Positions 1 through 6,359 of a DNA stretch of 9,010 nucleotides are shown piece after piece. Origin of the DNA: Methanoregula sp. (GTDB lineage: Archaea; Halobacteriota; Methanomicrobia; Methanomicrobiales; Methanospirillaceae); assembly GCA_003154335.1 (NCBI GenBank), contig PMDE01000100.1:1-9010 (forward strand), written 5' to 3'. Under the pieces are notes generated by a model. That model was given only the letters and a program-made list of their open reading frames with translations. It was not told where the DNA came from and did not search any database. The position numbers and the translations under genes were made by a program. Positions within the stretch are counted from its first letter, which is position 1. Every line of letters begins with the position of its first letter.

Positions 1-296
1 AGTGATTCACTTTTTTGAGATTTATTCTGGTCATTCAATTATCCAATATTTCTGTCGATATTTTTGAAAAAAGTTGGTGGTTGAAATGACTCTATACCCT
101 TAATTTATCAAGGGTCGATCACGTCTTTTTGACCATTTTTTTGCGTCTGTCGTCCTTTATTTCCCGGTGTTCCCGCCATTGCGAAACATTTTCGTTCAAC
201 AATATAAATACCAATAGCACCTATGGTTTTCCAACAACTTTTAAAATTTCAGGATAGACCTAAATGAAAAAGGACCAATGAAAATCCGGTAATACT
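1..296. other. AT-rich upstream region without a recognisable gene
   Basis: I see no open frame with protein-like character on either strand; the minus-strand frame that runs into this region lies opposite the epimerase gene and resembles nothing. The stretch is rich in A and T and has two T runs on the plus strand (126-130 and 136-142). These could terminate transcription of a gene lying to the left, as archaeal termination often needs only oligo-T. The right part holds the TATA-like box and the short leader of the epimerase gene. Confidence 0.6.
202..210 (+). promoter_or_regulatory. candidate TATA box for the epimerase gene
   Basis: The sequence ATATAAATA at this place matches an archaeal TATA element. 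Transcription would begin about 25 bases downstream, near 230-235, giving a leader of roughly 60 bases before the ATG at 297. The upstream B-recognition element is not clear. No competing box lies closer to the start codon. Confidence 0.5.
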
Positions 297-1367
297 ATGA
301 AGATTGTATCCATCGTAGGCGCCAGGCCTCAATTTATTAAATGTGCCCCGGTCTCCCATGAACTGCGAAAAAAGCATGAAGAGATACTTATCCATACCGG
401 CCAGCACTATGATCCGGAGATGTCGGATGTTTTTTTCGATGAACTCCAGATACCCAAACCGGATTATCACCTCGATGTCGGCTCAGGCTCTCACGGAAAA
501 CAAACCGGTGCAATTCTTGAAAGAGTCGAGGACGTCTTACTCAAAGAAATTCCGGATCTTGTCCTTGTATACGGCGATACTAACTCAACGCTTGCCGGTG
601 CGCTCGCGGCTGCCAAACTTCACATACCGGTTGCTCATGTTGAAGCCGGTCTCCGCAGCTTTGACCGTACAATGCCTGAAGAGATAAATCGTGTAGTTAC
701 CGATCATGTGTCGGATATTCTATTCTGCCCTACAAAAACCGCCATGGATAACCTGGCCCATGAGGGACTGAACAAGGGAACGTATATTGTCGGGGACGTC
801 ATGGTGGATGCACTGAGGAATAACACCAGTATCTCTGAGTCTAAATCCCGGATAATCGAACTGCTTGGACTGACGCGGGGAAATTATTTTGTTGCTACCG
901 TCCACCGCCCTGCCAATACGGATGACAGGCTGAAACTCACCGCCATCGTCGAGGCCTTCGGAGAATCAGGAAAAGATGTTGTTTTTCCTGTTCATCCCCG
1001 TACAAAAAAATACCTTCATGAATATGGATTGTGGGATTCATTGTCAGAAAATATCAAATGTATCGACCCTCTGGGCTATATCGACATGCTTCACCTGATG
1101 AAACATGCAAAGAAAATTCTTACCGATTCCGGGGGAATTCAAAAAGAAGCATATATTTTGGGAGTACCGTGTATCACGATGCGTGAAAACACCGAATGGA
1201 TAGAGACATTGACCGGAGGGTGGAACGTGCTGGTTGGAGCAGATAAGAAAATGATACTGGCAGCAATCATGGCCGATGGCCGGACGAGCGCGGATAATAC
1301 CGTTTTCGGAAAAGGGGACTCGGCAAAGAGGATTGTAAAAATTTTACACGAGAATTTCTGTGGATAA
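297..1367 (+). CDS. wecB: UDP-N-acetylhexosamine 2-epimerase, non-hydrolysing (WecB/WbpI family)
   Basis: Cytoplasmic enzyme that inverts C2 of a UDP-N-acetylated hexose, classically UDP-GlcNAc to UDP-ManNAc, feeding surface-glycan synthesis. The 356-residue length is usual for this two-Rossmann-domain (GT-B-like) family. Seen in the sequence: VGARPQFIK at residues 7-15 (Arg10 and Lys15 are in nucleotide-binding positions), HTGQHYDPEMS at 33-43, YGDTNST at 92-98, HVEAGLRSFDR at 114-124, PEEINR at 127-132, VHRPANTDD at 202-210, and TDSGGIQKEA at 276-285 followed by TEW at 299-301. By comparison with E. coli WecB the catalytic set would be Asp94, Glu116, Glu128 and His203, all present. The motif wording GARPQFIK, MPEEINR and LFCPT is closer to WbpI-type 2,3-diacetamido-sugar epimerases than to enterobacterial WecB, so the true substrate may be a diacetamido uronic sugar. 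The start is supported by the canonical MKIVSIVGARP N-terminus; no strong Shine-Dalgarno is visible. It is probably co-transcribed with the downstream deacetylase. Confidence 0.92.
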   Translation: MKIVSIVGARPQFIKCAPVSHELRKKHEEILIHTGQHYDPEMSDVFFDELQIPKPDYHLDVGSGSHGKQTGAILERVEDVLLKEIPDLVLVYGDTNSTLAGALAAAKLHIPVAHVEAGLRSFDRTMPEEINRVVTDHVSDILFCPTKTAMDNLAHEGLNKGTYIVGDVMVDALRNNTSISESKSRIIELLGLTRGNYFVATVHRPANTDDRLKLTAIVEAFGESGKDVVFPVHPRTKKYLHEYGLWDSLSENIKCIDPLGYIDMLHLMKHAKKILTDSGGIQKEAYILGVPCITMRENTEWIETLTGGWNVLVGADKKMILAAIMADGRTSADNTVFGKGDSAKRIVKILHENFCG

Positions 1368-1388
1368 CGGCATTACTGTAATAATCAT

Positions 1389-1428
1389 AAAGAACTCTGA
1401 ATTACGAAAAAAAAGAAATCTCTGAATT
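1389..1428 (+). repeat. short imperfect direct repeat in the epimerase-deacetylase spacer
   Basis: The nine bases CTCTGAATT occur at 1395-1403 and again at 1420-1428, each preceded by AAAGAA (with two extra bases in the second copy). A run of eight A lies between them. The repeat probably reflects local slippage in an AT-rich spacer. The spacer (1368-1493) contains no gene and no T-run terminator, so read-through from the epimerase gene into the deacetylase gene is plausible. Confidence 0.5.
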
Positions 1429-1493
1429 TAGCCTGTTGAATAAAGAAATACCGAACGAATCAAAGCAGAATCATAAAAAGACGAGAATTTACC

Positions 1494-2534
1494 ATGGGGA
1501 TGCACGAACTATTACAAAAAGATCCGGAACTCTGGGATCTTTTTTGCAGAAAGGAAGAGTACCAATCACCACTTCGGGATAAACATAACCGGTTTCCTTA
1601 TTACGCGAGCAGCTGCCGGGATATCTTCGAACCGAAAGCCTCAGAATATCTCGTGAAGAACGGGTATAAGGTCGAGTACCCGGAGGGTAAACCCTTTGCC
1701 GTCTGCCTGACGCACGATATTGACGGGGTTTACGAACCAGTCCAGGATAAGGCACTACGGGCCCTGAAACATGGTGCCCATGCACGATTTTCTGAAGCAT
1801 ATCATTCGGTAAAGCAGATGCGGTCAAAGAAAATCCCGTATGTAAATTTTGAAGATATTATGGAATTAGAGGATCGCTATCATGCCCGGTCCACATTTTA
1901 TTTTCTCGCACTGGATCCGAAAGACCAGGATTTTTCTTATAACATTAAAGACCTGGAACATGAACTGGGCACGATAAAGGATCGGGGCTGGGAAGTAGGA
2001 CTCCATGCTGGTCGCAAAGGATCTTCGGATCTGGATGAACTGAAAAACGAGAAGAAGAGGCTGGAAAAAGTTATCAATAATTCAGTTAGCGGTTGCCGGA
2101 ATCATTATCTCAAATTTGTCGTACCGGACTCCTGGGAGATTTTACACGCAGCGGGACTCAGTTATGACTCTTCTTTTGGATATGCTGATTGTACAGGATT
2201 CCGAAACGGTATGTGTCATCCCTTTCAGCCGTTTAACCTTATTACCGGAAAAAGTATTGACATTATCGAGATTCCTCTGGTCGTAATGGAGGATTCATTA
2301 TTCGATAATTACATGAGACTTGGTCCTGACAGGGCATGGGAAGTTACCCGGAAATTAATCGACACTGTTGCCAGGTGTAATGGAGTGATTACCTTCCTTT
2401 TTCACAACTATTCTTTTGTTGGGGAACAAAGAAAATTTTATGAGAGGGTTTTGCAGTACTGTGCGGGGAAGGAAGCATGGATGACAAGCGGGGAGCGGAT
2501 AGCACGCTGGTGGAAACAGAATGGCAAAATCTGA
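1494..2534 (+). CDS. polysaccharide deacetylase family protein (NodB-like fold, variant motifs)
   Basis: Probably a metal-dependent carbohydrate esterase removing N- or O-acetyl groups from a glycan or its precursor. Its 346 residues carry no signal peptide or membrane segment, so a cytoplasmic site is likely. Seen: CLTHDID at 71-77 (motif 1, in place of TFDDG), STFYFL at 133-138, EVGLHAGRKGSSD at 167-179 (motif 2, His171), a helical charged stretch 180-196, GCRNHYLKF at 200-208 (motif 3, Arg202), YDSSFGYAD at 224-232, GFRNGMCHPFQPFN at 235-248, and FLFHNYSF at 301-308 (His304, motif 5). These match the divergent deacetylase subgroup found in exopolysaccharide clusters rather than chitin deacetylases. 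The second histidine of the HxxxH pair is not conserved (Lys175). An in-frame stop at 1437 and no intervening ATG support the ATG at 1494; ATG 1500 is an alternative. The 3' end overlaps the femAB start by 14 bases, which implies translational coupling. Confidence 0.85.
   Translation: MGMHELLQKDPELWDLFCRKEEYQSPLRDKHNRFPYYASSCRDIFEPKASEYLVKNGYKVEYPEGKPFAVCLTHDIDGVYEPVQDKALRALKHGAHARFSEAYHSVKQMRSKKIPYVNFEDIMELEDRYHARSTFYFLALDPKDQDFSYNIKDLEHELGTIKDRGWEVGLHAGRKGSSDLDELKNEKKRLEKVINNSVSGCRNHYLKFVVPDSWEILHAAGLSYDSSFGYADCTGFRNGMCHPFQPFNLITGKSIDIIEIPLVVMEDSLFDNYMRLGPDRAWEVTRKLIDTVARCNGVITFLFHNYSFVGEQRKFYERVLQYCAGKEAWMTSGERIARWWKQNGKI
2509..2513 (+). promoter_or_regulatory. ribosome binding site of the first FemAB-type gene
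   Basis: GGTGG lies seven bases before ATG 2521, inside the deacetylase coding sequence. It fits the archaeal GGTG Shine-Dalgarno core, supports the chosen start, and supports coupled translation across the 14-base overlap. The equivalent position in the duplicated copy upstream of 3798 has lost this motif. Confidence 0.6.
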
Positions 2535-3513
2535 AGTCAGGGTACTTTTGGAACCTGAATTCCGCCAATGGGATCAGTTAGTTGAACACTCCGAGCAGGG
2601 AACCATATTTCATTCATCCTCGTGGATCGCTGCAGCTGCAAAAATGCTGGCCCTGGATTTTATCCTCATCGGTGTTTTTAAAAATTCTGAATTAATTGGC
2701 GGGTGTTCTTTTTATAGAAAGAATCTTTTCTTTGGGTACAGAATAGCCTACACTGCCAACACATTCAGCCCGTATGGCGGATTTGTTCTGGAAAATCCAG
2801 CGAGTACCCAGGTCCGGGAAAATGAAACGAGACACCATGAAATTATCTCATTAATCCTTGAAAAAATTCAGACCATGAATCTTGCAAAAATAAATTTCAT
2901 CAATGGTCCCGGACTCTCAGATATCCGTCCCTTCACGCGGACCGGGTGGAAAGGGAGGGTTTATTACACCTACATAGTGCCTCTGGAGAATGATATTTTT
3001 TCATCCATATCGTATGGTGCAAGAAGGAGTATCCGAAAAGCTCAGAAACTCGGTATCTCGGTAAAAAAAGAGTATAATCCTGATATTTTCTGGAACCTGG
3101 CACAAGCGACCTATGCAAAACAGGCAATGCCTGTCCCGTATAAAAAAGACCATATTATGGCGTTCATGGAAATGATGAACCGGAATAATCTTGGTGACAT
3201 GTGGATTGCCAAAACCCCGTCAGGAGAACCCGTTTCAGCCGTTTTTTACGCTTATGACCCTCAGATGGCTCACGGGTGGCTGGGAGCAAACGATCCCGCG
3301 TTCAAAGATACCGGGGCGGTATCGTTCATTCTTTTCGAGTCGCTTGCCGAGCTTCAGAAACGTGGATTTCAGCGGTTTAATATTATGGCTGCCAACACTC
3401 CTCATCTGGCACAATTTTATTCGAGCTTCAATCCCCGGCTGGTCCCCTATTATGGTGTTGAGAAAATAAACCGGCTGGGAAAACTTTCCAATATGTTCAG
3501 ATCAGATACATAA
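2521..3513 (+). CDS. FemAB/GNAT-type acyltransferase, copy 1
   Basis: Soluble 330-residue protein of the FemAB-like double-GNAT group (BioF2-like acetyltransferase domain). Known relatives transfer amino acids from aminoacyl-tRNA, or acyl groups, onto amines of cell-wall or glycan precursors. Seen: QWDQLVEHSEQGTIFHSSSW at 16-35, typical of the family N-terminus; LIGGCSFYRK at 58-67; SPYGGFV at 83-89; ARRSIRKAQKLGI at 167-179, the usual basic motif opening the second GNAT unit; GDMWIAKTPSGEPVSAVF at 225-242; DPQMAHGWLGA at 246-256; and FNIMAANTPHLAQFYSSFNP at 286-305. There is no signal peptide or transmembrane segment. The start overlaps the deacetylase stop by 14 bases and has a GGTGG ribosome site. 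The deacetylase-acyltransferase coupling suggests that both act on the same sugar. Donor and acceptor cannot be read from the sequence. Confidence 0.85.
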   Translation: MAKSEVRVLLEPEFRQWDQLVEHSEQGTIFHSSSWIAAAAKMLALDFILIGVFKNSELIGGCSFYRKNLFFGYRIAYTANTFSPYGGFVLENPASTQVRENETRHHEIISLILEKIQTMNLAKINFINGPGLSDIRPFTRTGWKGRVYYTYIVPLENDIFSSISYGARRSIRKAQKLGISVKKEYNPDIFWNLAQATYAKQAMPVPYKKDHIMAFMEMMNRNNLGDMWIAKTPSGEPVSAVFYAYDPQMAHGWLGANDPAFKDTGAVSFILFESLAELQKRGFQRFNIMAANTPHLAQFYSSFNPRLVPYYGVEKINRLGKLSNMFRSDT

Positions 3514-3531
3514 TACAATGCAAAAAGAAAT

Positions 3532-3607
3532 CCGGATCCCCGGGGAATCGCGGAATATTTTACGATCCGATAAAAAAACCAAAGACCCGGCGGGATCCGG
3601 GGACCGG
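3532..3607 (+). repeat. GC-rich inverted repeat between the two FemAB-type genes
   Basis: CCGGATCCCCGG at 3532-3543 can pair with CCGGGGACCGG at 3597-3607 with one bulged base. The left arm overlaps the perfect palindrome CCCCGGGG at 3538-3545. The element stands out from AT-rich surroundings just after the first femAB stop. It could be a transcript-end structure or a mobile-element scar. There is no classical T run directly after it. Confidence 0.45.
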
Positions 3608-3653
3608 AGAAATAACTGTTGGTGTATAATTCCAATTGCAGTTCCTTTTAACC

Positions 3654-3811
3654 TGATTTCCCTGGCATGGTTAATTTATCCGATCCGGACAACGAAAATT
3701 GTATGAGAGGATTTTTTAGTAGTGTGCTGAGAGCGGACTATGGGAATGAGCGGGAAGCACAGGTCCAGATGAAAAATATAAAACAGGATGGCAAAAAATG
3801 GCAAAATTTGA
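3654..3811 (+). pseudogene. decayed duplicate of the deacetylase 3' end
   Basis: The stretch immediately before the second femAB gene is a broken copy of the deacetylase tail. Frame 3684-3746 reads SGQRKLYERIF, two stops (TAG TAG at 3717-3722), then CAESGLWE. This lines up without gaps with deacetylase residues GEQRKFYERVL, QY, CAGKEAWM. At DNA level, 3687-3732 matches 2431-2476 with about 37 of 46 bases identical. At the end, AATGGCAAAATTTGA (3797-3811) reads NGKI-stop, exactly the deacetylase C-terminus, with the next ATG nested inside it as in the parent. That end is in another frame from the middle, so there are indels as well as nonsense codons. An extra ATGGCAAAAA lies just before, probably a small tandem slip. 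The left boundary is uncertain; similarity upstream of 3680 is weak. Confidence 0.75.
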
Positions 3812-4796
3812 AGTCAGGATACTCACCGAACCTGAGTACAGTCAGTGGGATCAGTTTGTTGAGCAATCCGTGCAGGGAACGGTATTTCATTCTTCATCAT
3901 GGATAACCCCCGCAGCAAAAATGCTTCAGTTTGATCCGGTAATTATTGGTGTTTTCGATACCACTCAGATAATCGGGGGCTGTTCTTTTTTCCGGAAGGA
4001 TATCTTTCCCTTTTTCAAAATAGGTACTAACGATATAACCCTGACCTCTTATGGCGGGATTGTTACTGAAAATAAAAAGAGCAATAATGTTCGGGAATAC
4101 GAAACAAGATATCACGAGATAATCTCGTTAATCCTTGAAAAAATCCGGACTTTGAATCTTACGAATGTAAAGCTGACCAATGGCCCGGAGCTGGTTGATA
4201 TCCGGACTTTTACTCGGAATGGATGGAAAGAAACCGTACATTATTCCTATATTTTTCCGCTTTCTGGTCCTGTTGAGGAACATCTCTCTAAAAAAATCCG
4301 TTGGTCAATAAATAAAGCAGGAAAAGCCGGAATAGTTGTCCGCCAAAAATGGGATAAGGATTTGTACTGGGATCTTACCCTCAATACATACAGCAGGCAG
4401 GGGAAACAATCCCCTTTTTCCCGTGAATTGCTTTTTTCCTTCCTGGAGACCATAGAAAATACCCGGTGTGGTGAAATGTGGGTTGCAGAAACTGCATCTG
4501 GTCAGGGAGCAGCTGCGGAAATTTTTATCTGGGATCCCCATATGGCTTATCGCTGGCTTGCCGCTTCGCACACTGATTACAGGGAGACCGAAGCTCCTAC
4601 CTTCCTTCTTGTTGAGGTAATGAAGCACTTACAGGAAAAAGGCCATAAGAAATTCAACATGATGGCAGCAAATACACCTCAACTGGCAAAATTTGTTTCG
4701 AGCTTCAACCCCGGGCTTGTTCCTTATTATTCTGTGCAGAAAATTCAGGGAATATATCGGATTCCCGGAATGATAAGGTCGTTAACCACACGATGA
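3798..4796 (+). CDS. FemAB/GNAT-type acyltransferase, copy 2 (tandem paralog)
   Basis: A 332-residue paralog of the preceding FemAB-type protein. By eye the two align without gaps over the first 320 residues with about 160 identities. Conservation is uneven: about 59% over residues 1-160, about 35% over 161-290, and 16 of 20 over 291-310 (AANTP, then SSFNPGLVPYY). The basic motif is altered to KKIRWSINKAGKAGI (165-179). There are no membrane segments or signal peptide. It is intact, so probably functional, and divergence of the second GNAT unit suggests a changed donor or acceptor. The start at 3798 is fixed by homology with copy 1 (MAK.EVR), but the GGTGG ribosome site of copy 1 is missing; only a weak GGATGG lies upstream. 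It follows the deacetylase remnant and is convergent with the flippase gene 19 bases downstream. Confidence 0.85.
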   Translation: MAKFEVRILTEPEYSQWDQFVEQSVQGTVFHSSSWITPAAKMLQFDPVIIGVFDTTQIIGGCSFFRKDIFPFFKIGTNDITLTSYGGIVTENKKSNNVREYETRYHEIISLILEKIRTLNLTNVKLTNGPELVDIRTFTRNGWKETVHYSYIFPLSGPVEEHLSKKIRWSINKAGKAGIVVRQKWDKDLYWDLTLNTYSRQGKQSPFSRELLFSFLETIENTRCGEMWVAETASGQGAAAEIFIWDPHMAYRWLAASHTDYRETEAPTFLLVEVMKHLQEKGHKKFNMMAANTPQLAKFVSSFNPGLVPYYSVQKIQGIYRIPGMIRSLTTR

Positions 4797-4803
4797 TAAT
4801 TGT

Positions 4804-4845
4804 CTAAAAAATCGCCTAACCGGGTGTAGTACCCTTATTTTTTAG
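4804..4845. terminator. bidirectional terminator-like inverted repeat
   Basis: CTAAAAAAT at 4804-4812 and ATTTTTTAG at 4837-4845 are perfect 9-base inverted repeats. They enclose an inner stem GGGT (4822-4825) / ACCC (4831-4834) with a five-base loop. Each strand therefore ends in a T6 run, suited to stop transcription of both convergent genes. The right arm lies within the last codons of the flippase gene. Confidence 0.6.
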
Positions 4846-6180
4846 GACCTGCCTGATCGCTTTAATATTGAGAACATAATTAACCGCATACATGCCCGTC
4901 ATTATCGAAGAAAATACCATGACCGTTGGTACAGGTGGCAGTGCAAAAAAAGATGAGAGGTAAAACCCGGACAGAACAAGAACCGTCCGGCTGATATTCC
5001 ATGCCAGTTCCCAATGGTTGAATCCATATAATTCAAGACGGTCGGTAGAGGAAACGACAAATTGACTGATGATCATGATGCTTAACGGAAGAGCAAACAT
5101 ACCTGCATCTTTCCAGGCACTTCCAAAGATCAGGGGAAATACCAGAGGAGAGATAATTGCCCCCGTGAAGATTAACGGTGCACCGAACAAAAATAATTTT
5201 TTCGTGGTTTTCTGGTACAGCGAAAGTATTTCACCTGATCTTTGGCGGAATACCTCTGAACTCTCTCCATAAAACACCTGGGCTATCGAACCTGAGATGA
5301 GTGATACCGGCAATACAAGCATTGAATAGGTCAGGGCATACAGCCCGACAATCTGGAAACCAAAAACAGCCGATATAAAAAGAGTCGGGACCTGTAAGGA
5401 AATCTCGTTGATGAAACTGGCCGGCATTGAAAATGCCGGGAATTTTCTATACTGGTAGGCAAGGGTTTTCACTTTTTTTTGATCAAAATCATGCATTGTC
5501 TGCCAAATCTTGGGTAAAATTGTTTTTCCCAGGGTCCCGATGCCTACCATCCTCCCGATAATCTCACCACAAATCAGGCCAAATGATCCAAAAGAAAGAA
5601 TTCCGAGAATAATTTTACTGACCGAACCACTGATACTCTGGGCAATTCTGGTTCGGGTAATGGTCATATAATCTTTCGAACGGAGTGTCCAGTAGGTTAA
5701 GATCTGGTAAACAGAAATTCCGAAAAAACCAAGACAGAATAACCAATAATACGGCCTTACAAATTCAAAATGAAAAATCCCTGCAAGAAAATCCCCGTAA
5801 ATTGTCAGGATTATAAAGAGGATAATGGTTAACGTACATACAATAAAAAGTGACAGGATGAGCAGATATTCGGCATCGTCGTCTTTTTCAGGCAAAGGGA
5901 GGGTAAGTTCATACCGGAACGAGGCCGCTACAATTAATATGGATAACAGTGAAGTAAAAACTGCCAGTGTCCCATAAATAGCCGGGGGATATATCCTCGT
6001 CAGGACGGGTACAAAAACTATGCCCAGGACCTGTGCAGCCGCAGTTCCACTGCCGATTATTACAATCCCTTTAAGGAGCGGATCGGTAGAGATCCTGGAG
6101 AGGATTGCCACATGAAGTGAATTTACTCGTTTTTTAAGCCCATCGATGAAGGTTCTGGCCTGGTCGGTTTTTCTTTTCAT
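4816..6180 (-). CDS. oligosaccharide flippase family protein (Wzx-like, MOP superfamily)
   Basis: Polytopic membrane transporter that likely moves a polyprenyl-linked oligosaccharide across the cytoplasmic membrane. Its 454 residues include a soluble charged N-terminus (about 1-35) followed by many hydrophobic segments. The clearest lie at about 38-60, 72-88, 105-127, 143-163, 186-210, 263-284, 286-302, 330-352, 360-376, 398-412 and 416-437, near the 12-14 helices of the family. Typical motifs: VPVLTRIYPPAIYG at 57-70, SFRYELTLPLPEKDDDAEYL at 87-106, YQYRKFP at 242-248, YGESSEVFRQRSGE at 304-317, and FGSAWKDAG at 352-360. The length is somewhat under the usual 480. The start (ATG complement at 6178-6180) has no visible Shine-Dalgarno. 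It is transcribed toward the femAB pair and away from the large membrane protein. Its presence implies that the glycan is built on the cytoplasmic side and then flipped. Confidence 0.88.
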   Translation of the reverse strand: MKRKTDQARTFIDGLKKRVNSLHVAILSRISTDPLLKGIVIIGSGTAAAQVLGIVFVPVLTRIYPPAIYGTLAVFTSLLSILIVAASFRYELTLPLPEKDDDAEYLLILSLFIVCTLTIILFIILTIYGDFLAGIFHFEFVRPYYWLFCLGFFGISVYQILTYWTLRSKDYMTITRTRIAQSISGSVSKIILGILSFGSFGLICGEIIGRMVGIGTLGKTILPKIWQTMHDFDQKKVKTLAYQYRKFPAFSMPASFINEISLQVPTLFISAVFGFQIVGLYALTYSMLVLPVSLISGSIAQVFYGESSEVFRQRSGEILSLYQKTTKKLFLFGAPLIFTGAIISPLVFPLIFGSAWKDAGMFALPLSIMIISQFVVSSTDRLELYGFNHWELAWNISRTVLVLSGFYLSSFFALPPVPTVMVFSSIMTGMYAVNYVLNIKAIRQVLKNKGTTPG

Positions 6181-6217
6181 GAATAACTTATCAATTTATA
6201 CGTTATGCCGGTTTAAA

Positions 6218-6226
6218 TTATATATT
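6218..6226 (-). promoter_or_regulatory. candidate TATA box for the flippase gene
   Basis: Read on the minus strand this is AATATATAA, centred about 42 bases before the ATG. That would give a leader of about 15 bases, consistent with the missing Shine-Dalgarno. A second AT-rich box (TATAAAT, complement of 6194-6200) is too close to the start codon for a normal promoter. Confidence 0.4.
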
Positions 6227-6320
6227 GATAAAATGGCTTCCGGAGGAAAATCAATCCTTATGGTTGCAGATTCCGGGTATGATTGATCACGGGAAGTATG
6301 ATCGGCCTGTCCTGTAATAA

Positions 6321-6329
6321 TTATTATAC
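6321..6329 (+). promoter_or_regulatory. weak candidate TATA box for the large membrane protein gene
   Basis: TTATTATAC sits about 35 bases before ATG 6360 and would place the transcript start near 6350, very close to the ribosome site. The neighbouring AATAATTAT (6317-6325) is an alternative that would start slightly upstream. Assignment is tentative. Confidence 0.3.
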
Positions 6330-6346
6330 ATTCGCTATGGTACCGC

Positions 6347-6352
6347 GGTGGG
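6347..6352 (+). promoter_or_regulatory. ribosome binding site deciding start ATG 6360
   Basis: GGTGGG lies seven bases before ATG 6360. The alternative GTG start at 6348 is part of this motif, so ATG 6360 is preferred and the protein loses the four residues MGQI. Confidence 0.55.
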
Positions 6353-6359
6353 ACAAATT

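Noticed and set aside
249..470. Minus-strand open frame of 73 codons opposite the epimerase start
   Set aside because: It overlaps a highly conserved epimerase N-terminus, has no ribosome site and resembles nothing.
3518..3706. Plus-strand open frame of 62 codons in the spacer between femAB copies
   Set aside because: It runs through the palindromic element and the deacetylase remnant in a frame different from the remnant, and has no protein-like motif.
3667..3906. Plus-strand open frame of 79 codons overlapping the second femAB start
   Set aside because: It is a shadow across the deacetylase pseudogene and the beginning of the real femAB gene, in the wrong frame for both.
4305..4628. Minus-strand open frame of 107 codons inside the second femAB gene
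   Set aside because: It is the antisense shadow of a gene supported by a full-length paralog.
6242..6286. GGAGG followed by an eight-codon mini-ORF (ATG 6260) in the divergent promoter region
   Set aside because: The spacing of 13 bases is long, the peptide is very short, and it probably lies upstream of the membrane-protein transcript start.
6348..6359. GTG start for the large membrane protein
   Set aside because: The GTG is part of a good GGTGGG ribosome site spaced for ATG 6360.
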